64,000 bases of DNA from Streptomyces mirabilis. Its GTDB lineage: Bacteria > Actinomycetota > Actinomycetes > Streptomycetales > Streptomycetaceae. The first letter of the stretch is position 1; every line of letters starts with the position of its first letter. The stretch covers positions 5,642,001 through 5,706,000 of the forward strand of contig NZ_CP074102.1 in assembly GCF_018310535.1 (NCBI RefSeq). Direction: 5' to 3'. The position numbers and the translations under genes were made by a program. This document shows positions 8,542-17,215 of the stretch, piece after piece. Under the pieces are notes generated by a model. It worked only from the letters and a program-made list of their open reading frames with translations, did no database searches and had not been told where the DNA came from.

Positions 8542-9879
8542 CTACTTCGCCTGCGCGATGTCCGTGTCGATCTGCGCGGCGGTCTTCTGCAGACCCGCCT
8601 TCAGATCCTTCGCCTTGCCGCTCTCGTAGTCGTATCCGAACTGCTGGATCGTCACGAGGTAGGTACCGCCGTTGATGGACGCGGGAGTTGTCGTCGAGTT
8701 CGGGTTCGACGCGATGTCCAGGAACGTCTTGAAACGCGGGTCGTACTTCAGTTTCGGTGACTTGAGCGCGGCCAGCGTGGAGGGCACATTGTGAATGGCG
8801 TTGGCGAAACCGACCACCGCGTCCGTGTCCGTGGTCATGTATTTGACCAGTTCCCAGGCCGCGTTCTGCTTCTTGCTGGTGGCCGCGATGCCCGCGATGG
8901 TGCCGGTGATGTAGCCCTTGCCGTACTGGTCGGCCTGGTCGTCGGGGACGGGCAGCGGGGCGACGCCGATCTCGAAGTTCGGCTTGGCGTCCTCGGCCAT
9001 GCCGAGCCGCCATTCGCCGTCCAGCTGCATGGCGACCTGGCCGGTGTGGAAGGGGTGCTTGGGGCCCCATTCGTCACCGAGCTTGGAGCGGTACTTCTCC
9101 AGCTTCTGGTAGCCGCCGAGTTCGTCGACGAGCTTCTTCTGGAGGGTGAATCCGGCGGTGAACGCGGGGTCCTTGGCGAGGTTCGACTTGCCGCTGCTGT
9201 CGAAGTACGTCGGGGAGAACTGGCCGAAGTAGTGCTCGGTGGTGGACTCCCAGCCGTGGTAGTTCGGCATGAAGCCCAACTGGGAGTAGGAGTCGCCCTT
9301 GGAGATGGTGAGCTTCTTCGCGTCCGCCTCGAATTCGGACCAGGTCTTCGGGGGGCTGGAGATCCCGGCCTTCTGGAATGCGTTCTTGTTGTAGTAGAGG
9401 CCGTACGCGTCACCGAGCAGTGGCACCGTACAGCGGTTGCCGTCGAACTGGGTGTACTCGTTCATCGCCTTCGGGAAGGTCGTCGCCGGGTCGATTCCCG
9501 CCTTCTTGAAGAAGGGGTTGAGATCGACCAGCGCACCGGAGGAGCAGAACTTGCCCACGTTGTTGGTGGTGAACGAGGAGATCACGTCGGGAGCCTTGTC
9601 GCCGCCGGAGCGCAGGGCCTGGTTGATCTTGTCGTCGGTCATGTTGGCGACGATGTTGACGTGGATGTTGGGGTGCGCCTTCTCGAAGCCCGCGACCAGG
9701 GCCTTCACGCCCGCGATCTCGCCGGGCGCGCTCCAGGCGTGCCAGAAGTTGATCGTCGTGTCCTTGGAGGCGTCGTCGCTCGCGCCCGAGGACGACTGGC
9801 CGGTACAGGCGGTGGTGAGGAGGGCGAGCGAGGCGGAAGCGGCGAGAGCAGTGGCGACTTTCCTGGATATTCCGGGCAT
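8542..9879 (-). CDS. Sugar-binding lipoprotein of the ABC importer
   Basis: The 445-residue extracellular solute-binding protein (SBP_bac_1 type) has a lipoprotein signal ending in the lipobox LLTTAC. The mature domain carries the typical INFWHAWS opening and a GDAYGLYYNKNAF block. It is the first gene of the importer operon on the minus strand, 97 bases downstream of the ROK regulator gene. Its upstream leader contains three tandem 12-base repeats. It should deliver a mono- or disaccharide to the MalF/MalG-like permeases; specificity cannot be read from sequence alone. Confidence 0.9.
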   Translation of the reverse strand: MPGISRKVATALAASASLALLTTACTGQSSSGASDDASKDTTINFWHAWSAPGEIAGVKALVAGFEKAHPNIHVNIVANMTDDKINQALRSGGDKAPDVISSFTTNNVGKFCSSGALVDLNPFFKKAGIDPATTFPKAMNEYTQFDGNRCTVPLLGDAYGLYYNKNAFQKAGISSPPKTWSEFEADAKKLTISKGDSYSQLGFMPNYHGWESTTEHYFGQFSPTYFDSSGKSNLAKDPAFTAGFTLQKKLVDELGGYQKLEKYRSKLGDEWGPKHPFHTGQVAMQLDGEWRLGMAEDAKPNFEIGVAPLPVPDDQADQYGKGYITGTIAGIAATSKKQNAAWELVKYMTTDTDAVVGFANAIHNVPSTLAALKSPKLKYDPRFKTFLDIASNPNSTTTPASINGGTYLVTIQQFGYDYESGKAKDLKAGLQKTAAQIDTDIAQAK

Positions 9880-9915
9880 GGCGGGGTCTCCCTAGGGCAG
9901 GGCGGTGGTGGTGGT

Positions 9916-9951
9916 GTTCGCGGAACGATTCGCGGGACGGTTCGTGGGACG
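9916..9951. repeat. Three tandem imperfect 12-bp repeats upstream of the sugar importer
   Basis: Units GTTCGCGGAACG (9916), ATTCGCGGGACG (9928) and GTTCGTGGGACG (9940) are head to tail, 36 bases before the lipoprotein start. The first unit contains the palindrome-like TTCGCGGAA. They could be an operator or a promoter-region repeat; no -10/-35 pair is obvious. Confidence 0.5.
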
Positions 9952-9975
9952 GGGGAGTCGGTCGAGGGGTGGGAC

Positions 9976-11187
9976 TCAGCGGGAGGTGTCGAAGACCTCG
10001 TCGCGGGTGGCCGCCAGCGCGCTCTCCAACGCGCCGCGCAGCACGGGGTGTTCGTGTACGTCACCGACCACGAGGCGCGGTCGGGAGGCGGCCAGCTCCT
10101 CCAGCTCGGCCTGCACCAGGACGCGCAGTGGTTCACCGCCGGCGGTGAGCGAGGCGCCGCTGAGCACGACGAGTTCGGGGTCGAGCACGGAGACGAGTGA
10201 GGCGAGACCGGTGGCGAGACCGGTCGCGTACGTCTCCAGGAGCCGCAGGTGCGGCCCCTCGTTGATGCGGGCGGCCTGTTCGACGAGGGAGGCGGCGACC
10301 TCGGCGTAGGGCCCGGTCGGCACCGGCTGGATGCCCAGCTCGCGGGCGAGCTTGGGAATGGCCTGTGAGCCGGCCAGCTCCTGGTAGCCACCGCTGTTGG
10401 CCTTGGTCACCTGGCGTACGAGGGGTGCGCCGGGCACGGGCAGGAAGCCGACCTCGCCCGCGCCGCCGGTCCAGCCGCGGTGCAGTCGGCCGCCGAGGAC
10501 GAGGGCGGCGCCGAGGCCGCCCTCGTTCCACAGCAGCACGAAGTCCTCGTGTCCCCGCGCCGCCCCGAGCCGCTGCTCGGCGATGGCGACCAGGTTGACG
10601 TCGTTCTCGTACTCGACGGGCATCGGCAGCGCGGCCGCGAGCTCGTCGAGGAGGCTCGGGGAGTGCCAGCCGGGCAGGTGGGAGGCGTACCGCAGCCGCC
10701 CGGTGTTGGGGTCGAAGGCGCCGGGCGTCCCGATGACGAGCCGCTGGACGTCGCCCCTGGCGAGCCCGGCCGCCTTCACCGCGCCGTCGAGGGCGTCGGT
10801 GACCTGGCGTACGACGGGCTGCGCGGGGCGCCGGCCCGGGGTGAGCAGCTCGTACTCGCCCACGGTGCGGCCGGTGACATCGGCGACGGCGGCGAGGATG
10901 CGCTCGGGCGTGACGTCCAGGCCCGCCGCGTGGGCGGCCCGCGGATTGACGGCGTACAACTGGGCGTTGGGGCCCGGCCGCCCCTCGCTCGTGCCGGTGG
11001 CCAGCACGAGTCCGGCGGCCTCCAGTCGGGCGAGGAGCTGGGAGGCCGTGGGCTTGGACAGCCCGGTCAGTTTCCCGATCCTGGTCCGCGAGAGCGGTCC
11101 GTGCGCGAGCAGCAGATCGAGGGCGGCGCGGTCGTTCATGGCGCGCAGGACGCGCGGGGTGCCCGGCGTACCGGCGGATCCTGCCAT
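9976..11187 (-). CDS. ROK-family transcriptional regulator of the sugar operon
   Basis: The protein has about 403 residues. An N-terminal winged helix-turn-helix (about residues 15-75, including GLSKPTASQLLARLE) is followed by a ROK sugar-kinase-like domain with a VIGTPGAFDP block and a degenerate phosphate loop. ROK regulators of this size are repressors of carbohydrate genes that respond to sugars or sugar phosphates. The ATG at 11187 is chosen to fit the family; GTG at 11199 is an alternative. It lies upstream of, and parallel to, the importer operon. A perfect 15-bp palindrome 75 bases before its start is the likely self-operator. Confidence 0.85.
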   Translation of the reverse strand: MAGSAGTPGTPRVLRAMNDRAALDLLLAHGPLSRTRIGKLTGLSKPTASQLLARLEAAGLVLATGTSEGRPGPNAQLYAVNPRAAHAAGLDVTPERILAAVADVTGRTVGEYELLTPGRRPAQPVVRQVTDALDGAVKAAGLARGDVQRLVIGTPGAFDPNTGRLRYASHLPGWHSPSLLDELAAALPMPVEYENDVNLVAIAEQRLGAARGHEDFVLLWNEGGLGAALVLGGRLHRGWTGGAGEVGFLPVPGAPLVRQVTKANSGGYQELAGSQAIPKLARELGIQPVPTGPYAEVAASLVEQAARINEGPHLRLLETYATGLATGLASLVSVLDPELVVLSGASLTAGGEPLRVLVQAELEELAASRPRLVVGDVHEHPVLRGALESALAATRDEVFDTSR

Positions 11188-11261
11188 GTTTGTCGACACC
11201 TGCCTTTCAACTGCCCAGCTTCTCAGCGTGGCTGCTGGGAAGTCCACCGGGTGGTCACTGT

Positions 11262-11276
11262 TAGGAAAGTTTCCTA
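11262..11276. promoter_or_regulatory. Palindromic operator, probably for the ROK regulator
   Basis: TAGGAAA-G-TTTCCTA is a perfect 15-bp inverted repeat upstream of the ROK gene. Its form (AT-rich arms around a single central base) resembles operators reported for actinobacterial ROK repressors. No second perfect copy is seen before the importer genes. Confidence 0.6.
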
Positions 11277-11367
11277 TTCGGTGGGGGGAACGTAGGCCTC
11301 AGGCGATGGAGGCGTCAATACCGGCCGCCGGTGGCAACAAAGTCGTTACCTGGGGAGGGTCGTCGGG

Positions 11368-12564
11368 TCACCCTTCGGCGGGGATGGTGCCACTGCCCAG
11401 CTGATCGGTCAGACAGGCGAGGTACAGGGCCATGGTGGTCCGGTGCTCACGCAGCGGACGGCCGGTGATCTGCTCGATCTTGTTCATCCGGTAGACGACG
11501 GTGTTGCGGTGGATGTGCAGGGCCGCGGACGCCGCCACCAGGTTGAACCCGTTCTCGCACCAGGCGGTGATGGTGTCGCGGAGCACCGGCCAGTCCGGCT
11601 GGGCGCGCAGGTCCGCCGAGGTGAGCTCCAGCAGGCGGTTGCGGGCGGGCTGGCTGACCGCGGCCAGGACCTGGTGGACCCTCAGATCGGCGATCGGGTG
11701 GACCGGCGACGTGCCCGCCAGCCGGGCGCCCAGGCGGAGCGCTTCGCAGGCGTCCTGGTAGGAGTCGTGCAGGCCGCCGACGGTGGCGGCCGGTTCGCCG
11801 ATGCCGGCGCGGGCGGCGAGACCGTCCTGGGCGGCGATGACGTCGGTGACCCGCCGGCAGTCGGCGGCCAGGGAGGCCATTGGACGGTCGGCGGGGAGTC
11901 GGTGCAGGACGCCGATCCAGCCGGGCGCCGTGCCGGCGACGACGTCCTGGGGATCGGCGAAGACCTCACGGACCGTGCGCAGCAGCTCCGAACGGACCAG
12001 CGGCATGTCCCGGGTGGGCGCGCCCTGGCGTCGGGCGCCCGCGTCGGGCACGGTCACCTCGAACGCCACCGCGACCCGTCGTAGTCGCAGGTCGAAGCCC
12101 AGTTCGGCACCCCGGAAAAGAAGGAACTCGCCCTCCACGACATGGGGGTCGTACGCGGCGATGTCGGCGAGCAGCTTCTCGGCGGCCCGCTCCGCGAGCA
12201 GGCGGGAGCGCAGCATCACGGACTCCCGGAGCAGGATCTCCGTCTGGCGCTTCACCAGCAGCCCGAAGCGGCGCACCTGGGCGGGCGTACCGGTGATCCC
12301 GACCGTCCCCACGGCCTGTCCGTTCGTGACCAGCGGCAGGGTGACCCCGGGGCGTACCCCCGTCAGCTGCTGGGCCTGCGACGCGCTGTGGGTGGCGGGT
12401 TCCTTGGTGCGGATCACCTCGACGGACGCCTCGTGGAAGGTGCCGACCCGGCTGCTGTCGCCGCTGCCGATGACCATGCCCTCCGCATCAGTGATCAGTA
12501 CGTTGAAACCGATGACCGCGGAGGTGTCCCCGGCGATTTCCTGCGCGAGTGACGGGCTCAGCAC
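11368..12564 (-). CDS. CdaR/PucR-type transcriptional activator with diacid-recognition domain
   Basis: The regulator has 398 residues. The N-terminal sugar-diacid-recognition domain (about 1-130, starting LSPSLAQEIAGDTSAVIGFNVLITD) is followed by a GGDEF-like middle region and a C-terminal PucR/HTH_30 DNA-binding domain (about 330-390, NLVAASAALHIHRNTVVYRM). GTG start with GGGAGGAA upstream. It is divergent from the amino-acid importer/oxidase operon at 12785, so it most likely controls that operon, with the amino acid or a hydroxy-acid as effector. In other bacteria CdaR controls glucarate/glycerate genes, so the true ligand is open. Confidence 0.85.
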   Translation of the reverse strand: MLSPSLAQEIAGDTSAVIGFNVLITDAEGMVIGSGDSSRVGTFHEASVEVIRTKEPATHSASQAQQLTGVRPGVTLPLVTNGQAVGTVGITGTPAQVRRFGLLVKRQTEILLRESVMLRSRLLAERAAEKLLADIAAYDPHVVEGEFLLFRGAELGFDLRLRRVAVAFEVTVPDAGARRQGAPTRDMPLVRSELLRTVREVFADPQDVVAGTAPGWIGVLHRLPADRPMASLAADCRRVTDVIAAQDGLAARAGIGEPAATVGGLHDSYQDACEALRLGARLAGTSPVHPIADLRVHQVLAAVSQPARNRLLELTSADLRAQPDWPVLRDTITAWCENGFNLVAASAALHIHRNTVVYRMNKIEQITGRPLREHRTTMALYLACLTDQLGSGTIPAEG

Positions 12565-12784
12565 GGGTGTTCCTCCCGTCGAGGGGCTGCCGGGGGTGGA
12601 CGCACCGTACAGGGGATCGAGCGATTTCGACCAGAAGTTCGTACGAAGTTAACGGTGACGTTCGGCGGGCCGCTGCCTAGCGTATGGGCCCAACAGATCC
12701 CCGCCGCGGGCACAGCGCGGTGAAACGGCGGGTTCCTTCAGCTTCCCTCAGCTTCCTTCAGTGCCGATACGGAAGGCCAAGCCG
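12565..12784. promoter_or_regulatory. Divergent control region between CdaR-like gene and amino-acid importer
   Basis: It holds the palindrome TTCGTACGAA (12638-12647) framed by two GAAGTT repeats. A TAGCGT -10-like hexamer lies near 12674. Three tandem 10-bp repeats follow (TTCCTTCAGC, TTCCCTCAGC, TTCCTTCAGT; 12733-12762) inside the likely leader of the importer mRNA. The palindrome is a reasonable CdaR-like operator candidate; the leader repeats have no known role. Confidence 0.45.
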
Positions 12785-13717
12785 ATGACCCGTGTGCGTC
12801 CGCTTGTTTCTGTTCTGTCCGTAGTTCTCCTGCTCTCGACGGCCGCCGCCTGTGGCTCGGGCGACGACGACGCCCCGAAGAACGTGTCCGCGAAGACCGC
12901 CGCGCTGGGCACGCTCACGCCCGGCGTCATCAAGGTGGCCGTACAGCCGTACGCGCCCTATACCAGCGTCCAGGGCGGCAAGATCGTCGGCCTTGACGGC
13001 GACATCCTCAACTACGCGGCCAAGAAACTGGGACTTGAGGTCAAGCCCCAGGTGACGGACTTCGCCGGCATGCTCGCCGGGGTGCAGTCCCGTCGGGTGG
13101 ACATCACCATCGGCGGTGTCGCCTGGTCCGCCGACCGGCAGAAACAGGGGCTGTTCACCGACCCGCCCTACTACTCGCCCCCGGCGATGGCCGTCCGGTC
13201 CGGGAAGACGTACAAGACGGTCGACGATCTGAAGGGCCTGAACCTGGGCACCGTCGAGGGCTATGTCTGGGTCAAGTCGATCCAGGACGTGCCCGGCGCC
13301 AAGCTGCATGCCTACCCCGACGCCAACGGGGTCTTCGACGACCTCGGCGCGGGCCGGGTCGATGTCGGCTTCCTCGACCCCCTGATCATCATCGCGGCGC
13401 AGAAGGCCCGGCCGGAGCTGAAGATCGACACGGAGTATCTGACCCCGCCGACCGCCGCACAGGTCAAGGCGAAGCCGACCTACGCGTACTTCCAGCCGTA
13501 CCAGACCGGCTTCTACCTCCCCAAGAAGGCCACCAAGCTGGAGACGGCGATCTCCGCGCAGATAGACGCCATGTACAAGAACGGCGAGCTGGCGAAGCTC
13601 GTCAAGAAGTACGGCGGCGACCCCGAGCAGTTCCTCAAGCCCTCCGCCGATGTCGCCACCGCCCGGCGGGGCGTGGACAGGCCCCAGGACTGGACGCCGC
13701 CGTCCATCGCGCAGTGA
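12785..13717 (+). CDS. Amino-acid-binding lipoprotein of ABC importer
   Basis: The 310-residue SBP_bac_3 protein has a lipoprotein signal and lipobox (STAAAC) followed by an acidic GSGDDDD stretch. The binding domain carries the family landmarks GLDGDILNYAAKKLGL and a later DVGFLDPLIII segment. ATG 12785 is preferred because GGAAGG precedes it; a GTG at 12761 would add eight residues. It is the first gene of a four-gene operon with permease, ATPase and a DadA-like oxidase, so the cargo is probably an amino acid. Confidence 0.88.
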   Translation: MTRVRPLVSVLSVVLLLSTAAACGSGDDDAPKNVSAKTAALGTLTPGVIKVAVQPYAPYTSVQGGKIVGLDGDILNYAAKKLGLEVKPQVTDFAGMLAGVQSRRVDITIGGVAWSADRQKQGLFTDPPYYSPPAMAVRSGKTYKTVDDLKGLNLGTVEGYVWVKSIQDVPGAKLHAYPDANGVFDDLGAGRVDVGFLDPLIIIAAQKARPELKIDTEYLTPPTAAQVKAKPTYAYFQPYQTGFYLPKKATKLETAISAQIDAMYKNGELAKLVKKYGGDPEQFLKPSADVATARRGVDRPQDWTPPSIAQ

Positions 13718-13726
13718 GGGGATGAC

Positions 13727-14482
13727 ATGTCCGGCTTCTTCCAAGTCCCCTGGTCCGCATACCGGCCCGACCTGCTCGACGCGCTCTGGCGCACCGTCTC
13801 CTACACGGTCGTGAGCTTCGCAGGCGCGGTGCTGCTCGGTCTGGCCGTGGCGTTGCTGCGGCTGAGCAAGGCATGGCCGGCCCGTGCCGTCGCCGCCGTC
13901 TACACCGAGGTGTTCAAGAACATCCCGCTGCTGGCCATCATCTTCCTGACCTACTTCGGCCTGGCCTCGGCAGGTGTCCGGCTGGACGTGTTCACCGCCG
14001 GCTGCCTCAGCCTGATCGTCTTCTACGCCGCCTACCTGTCCGAGATCTTCCGCTCCGCGATCAGCGGCGTGCACGCCGGGCAGACGGAAGCGGGCGAGGC
14101 GCTAGGCCTGGGCAAGGCGGGCATCTTCGGCCACATCGTCCTGCCGCAAGCCCTCCGGCTGGCACTGCCCGGGACCAACACCATGCTGGTCGACCTGCTG
14201 AAGTCCACCTCACTGCTCGTCACCGTCTCCGCCGCCGAGCTGATGTCCGAGGGGCGGCTCATCACCTCGGCCACCTTCCGGGCGCTGGAGGTGTACCTGG
14301 TCATCTCGGCCATCTACTTCGCCCTCTGCTACCCGCTCTCCCAGCTCCTTCTGCTGCTGGAGCGGAAGGTGGTGGCGGGCGTCCCCCTGTCCCCCAGGAG
14401 ACGACGGCGCCTGCGGGCGGCCCGCGCCCTGCTCGCCGACGACGCGACCGTGGACGTACGAGTGAAGGAGGCGGCGGTATGA
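13727..14482 (+). CDS. Amino-acid ABC transporter permease
   Basis: The 251-residue HisM/GlnP-type membrane permease has about five helices. The conserved coupling loop SGVHAGQTEAGEALGLG lies near residue 115. The start codon lies nine bases after the lipoprotein stop, with GAGGGGATG upstream. Its stop overlaps the ATPase start (ATGA). Only one permease gene is present, so it probably works as a homodimer. Confidence 0.9.
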   Translation: MSGFFQVPWSAYRPDLLDALWRTVSYTVVSFAGAVLLGLAVALLRLSKAWPARAVAAVYTEVFKNIPLLAIIFLTYFGLASAGVRLDVFTAGCLSLIVFYAAYLSEIFRSAISGVHAGQTEAGEALGLGKAGIFGHIVLPQALRLALPGTNTMLVDLLKSTSLLVTVSAAELMSEGRLITSATFRALEVYLVISAIYFALCYPLSQLLLLLERKVVAGVPLSPRRRRRLRAARALLADDATVDVRVKEAAV

Positions 14483-15297
14483 CCGAGCCCGTCACCACGG
14501 CGAAGACCACCGCTGAGACAACGGTGAAAACCGCCGAGTCATCGGCCCCTGACGCGGTCGTACGGATCGAGGGCCTGAGCAAGTCCTTCGACGGCCGGCT
14601 CGTGCTCGACGACGTACACCTGGAGGTCGACCGTGGCCGCATCGTGAGCGTCATCGGGCAGAGCGGCGGCGGCAAGACGACCCTGATGCGCTGCGTCAAC
14701 CTGCTGGAACGGCCCGACAAGGGCACGGTCGAGGTCGCCGGGGAGGTCGTGCACCAGGGCGGCCGCATGGTCTGCCGCGATCTGCCCCGGCTGCGCCGCA
14801 CCGTCGGCATGGTCTTCCAGCGGTTCCACCTCTTCCCGCACCTCACGGCCGTGGAGAACGTCGTCATGGCGCAGCGCAAGGCGGGCATCCCCGAAAAGGA
14901 GGCGCTGGAGCGGGCCGTGGCCCTGCTGCGCCGGGTCAAGGTCGCTCACCGCGCCCTCGCCCAGCCCGACCAGCTCTCCGGCGGCGAGCAGCAGCGCGTC
15001 GCCATCGCGCGGGCCCTCGCCCTCAAACCCGAGGTCCTGCTCTTCGACGAACCCACGTCCTCCCTGGACCCGGAGGCCACCCGAGAGGTACTCGGCGTGA
15101 TGCGGGAACTCGCCGCGGACGGAATGACGATGCTGCTGGTCACTCACGAACTGCCCTTCGCCCGCGAGGTGTCCGACCATGTCGTCTTCGTCGACGGCGG
15201 CCGGATCGTGGAGGAGGGCAGGCCCGAGAACGTCCTCGACCAACCCGCTCAGACCCGCACCCGGGAGTTCCTCGCCTCGTACGGAACCGCGTCATGA
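14479..15297 (+). CDS. Amino-acid ABC transporter ATPase
   Basis: The 272-residue ATPase has a Thr/Ala-rich N-terminal extension of about 30 residues (repeats of TTAETTVKTA type). Then come Walker A (GQSGGGKTT), Q-loop (VFQRFHLFPHL), signature LSGGEQQR, Walker B (LLFDEPTSSLD) and the switch histidine (VTHE). This is the GlnQ/HisP class. The ATG overlaps the permease stop by four bases, and its own stop overlaps the oxidase gene start. It energises import by the two preceding gene products. Confidence 0.93.
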   Translation: MTEPVTTAKTTAETTVKTAESSAPDAVVRIEGLSKSFDGRLVLDDVHLEVDRGRIVSVIGQSGGGKTTLMRCVNLLERPDKGTVEVAGEVVHQGGRMVCRDLPRLRRTVGMVFQRFHLFPHLTAVENVVMAQRKAGIPEKEALERAVALLRRVKVAHRALAQPDQLSGGEQQRVAIARALALKPEVLLFDEPTSSLDPEATREVLGVMRELAADGMTMLLVTHELPFAREVSDHVVFVDGGRIVEEGRPENVLDQPAQTRTREFLASYGTAS

Positions 15298-16592
15298 CCA
15301 GTGCGTTCGGTACGGCGGGGCCGGTCGGTGACGCCCCGGTCGTGGTCGTCGGCGGCGGTGTGGTGGGCCTGTGCACGGCGTACTACCTGGCCGCGGCCGG
15401 TGTCCCGGTGGTGGTCGTCGAGCGGCGCGGCCTGGGCTCCGGGGTGTCCCGGGGCAACGCGGGCTGGGTCTGCCTCAGCCATTCGACACCGGTCCCGGCA
15501 CCAGGGGCGGTGCGCTACGCCCTGCGCTCGCTGGGCCGGCCGGACTCGCCCCTCTATCTACGTCCCCTCCCCGACCCGGCGTTCGTACGGTGGCTGTGGC
15601 GGTTCTGGCGCAGCAGCACGCCGGCCGCGTTCCGGCGCGGCTACACGGCGATCGCCGAGCTGAACCACAGCACCTTCGACCTCTTCGACGGCCTGCGAGA
15701 GGCCGGGGTCGACACGACGCTGACCCGGCCCGGCATGGTGCACGCCTTCCTGTCGGAGACCGAGGCCCGGCACCACCTCGCGGTCCAGCGGGAGATGGCG
15801 GACGGCCGCTATCCGATGCCCGACGACGTCACCACGGGTCCCGAGGCGCGTCTGCTGGACGACGCGCTGTCGCCCGGGGTGCGCGCGGCCTACCTCGTCG
15901 AGGGTGAGGGCGTGGTCGACCCGGAAGCGTTCGCCCGCGCGCTCGGGGAGGCACTGGCGGCCCAGGGCGTGAAGGTCCACGAGAACGCGGAGGCCACCGG
16001 ATTCCGGACGGCCGGCGGACGGGTCGCCGCACTGCGCACCGCCCAGGGCGAGATCCCCTGCTCGGCCGTCGTGATCGCGGCCGGCATGCGCTCCCCGGAC
16101 CTGCTGCGCTCCCTTGGCAGTCCGCTGCCCCTCCAGGCGGGCAAGGGGTACAGCTTCTCGGTCGACCTGGACCCGGCGCCCCGGCACACCCTCTACTTCG
16201 GCGAACGCAGGGCCGTCGCCTCCCCCATCGGCGGCACCACGCGGATCGGCGGCACGATGGAACTGAGCGGCAACAACAACCGCCTCGACTGGCGCCGGAT
16301 CGTCGCCGTCGCCCTCGCGAGCCGGCACTATTTGGGCCGCTGGTTCGACGACCCGGACGACCTGGTGAGCCTGATCCGCGACCCCTGGGTCGGCGGGCGC
16401 CCGTTCCTCCCCGACGGACTCCCGGTGATCGACCGCGTCCCGGGCCACGACAACGCCTTCGCGGCCACCGGCCACGGCATGCTCGGCGTCACCCTGGGCC
16501 CGGTCACCGGGCACGAACTCGCCGAGTACATCCGCACCGGTGACCGTCCCCGGGCCCTCGCTCCGTTCGGGTTCGACCGGCTGAGCCGCTGA
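15294..16592 (+). CDS. FAD-dependent D-amino-acid dehydrogenase-like oxidoreductase
   Basis: The 432-residue DAO-family flavoprotein begins with the FAD-binding Rossmann motif VVVVGGGVVGLCTAYYLA, then the ERRGLGSGVSRGNAGW block typical of DadA. It ends with the GTxxxGHGMLGVTLGP segment that closes the FAD site. It overlaps the ATPase gene by four bases. The likely role is oxidative deamination of the imported amino acid (D-amino acid or an N-substituted one) to its keto acid, feeding electrons to the membrane. Substrate preference is not visible. Confidence 0.85.
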   Translation: MTSAFGTAGPVGDAPVVVVGGGVVGLCTAYYLAAAGVPVVVVERRGLGSGVSRGNAGWVCLSHSTPVPAPGAVRYALRSLGRPDSPLYLRPLPDPAFVRWLWRFWRSSTPAAFRRGYTAIAELNHSTFDLFDGLREAGVDTTLTRPGMVHAFLSETEARHHLAVQREMADGRYPMPDDVTTGPEARLLDDALSPGVRAAYLVEGEGVVDPEAFARALGEALAAQGVKVHENAEATGFRTAGGRVAALRTAQGEIPCSAVVIAAGMRSPDLLRSLGSPLPLQAGKGYSFSVDLDPAPRHTLYFGERRAVASPIGGTTRIGGTMELSGNNNRLDWRRIVAVALASRHYLGRWFDDPDDLVSLIRDPWVGGRPFLPDGLPVIDRVPGHDNAFAATGHGMLGVTLGPVTGHELAEYIRTGDRPRALAPFGFDRLSR

Positions 16593-16650
16593 GCACGCGG
16601 CAACGGACGCGTCGGCCGCGAGGACCACTTGAAGAGGAGCAGAAGTCCGA

Positions 16651-16810
16651 CTACTTCACGTCGACGTAGTCGCCCGTGGCGGTCGCCGTGCCCGTGCTGG
16701 ACCCCTTCGTCACCGGCTCGGGGGTGGCGTCGGTGGTCAGCTTGGCGGCGCGCTTGACCTGTCGGTGCAGGACTGTGTGACCGTCGTGGCGGTGGTGGAC
16801 GTCGTGTTGC
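16651..16810 (-). pseudogene. Remnant of a secreted repeat/adhesion-type protein with internal deletion
   Basis: Minus-strand frame ending at TAG 16651 reads an RAAKLTTDATPEPVTKG segment joined directly to SSTGTATATGDYVDVK-stop. From memory, Streptomyces secreted proteins carry the first motif, then about 70 residues of an Ig-like domain, then the closing GDYVDVR. Here the middle is missing and there is no start or upstream part. So both the 5' end and an internal block are deleted. It lies back to back with another truncated gene, marking a deletion scar. Confidence 0.55.
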
Positions 16811-16871
16811 AGCTCGGGGGTGTGGTCCGTTCACACCGAAAGTAGCGACCTGCTCTCCTTGGGGGCAGCTG

Positions 16872-17153
16872 ATGACCAACGCGCTGCTGCACGGCAGCCT
16901 CCGGGACCGGCTCATTCGCGTACGCATCACGGCCGCCGACTCCGTACTCCGGGTCGAGGTGAGCGACCCGCGCGGCGAGCGGCTGCCGTTTCCGCGTGCG
17001 ACGGAGGGCACCGACCCGTTCGGGCGGGGCCTGTTACTGGTCGGGGCGCCGGCCCAACGCTGGGGCGGCGAGCCCCGGAGTATCGGCAAGACCGTGTACG
17101 CGGAGTGGGACCTGGCAGGGCGAGCCGATCTGTTCGCGGGCGCGGAGGAGTGA
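16872..17153 (+). pseudogene. C-terminal piece of an RsbW-like ATP-binding (HATPase) regulator
   Basis: The 93-codon frame begins exactly at the N-box (MTNALLHG, normally ELVTNALLHG) and continues through a DPRG G1-like motif to FGRGLLLVGAPAQRWG, the G2 region. About 50 residues that normally precede the N-box are absent. Upstream sequence stays in frame but is not protein-like, so the 5' end was probably lost in a deletion. GGGGG upstream could still drive translation of the fragment. Intact relatives are anti-sigma-factor/serine kinases, common orphans in Streptomyces. Confidence 0.65.
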
Positions 17154-17215
17154 CAGGAATGGCGCTAGCGTGGGCACGTGCCGAAAGGGCGCTGGACGAG
17201 CGGAAGGGGCGGCCG

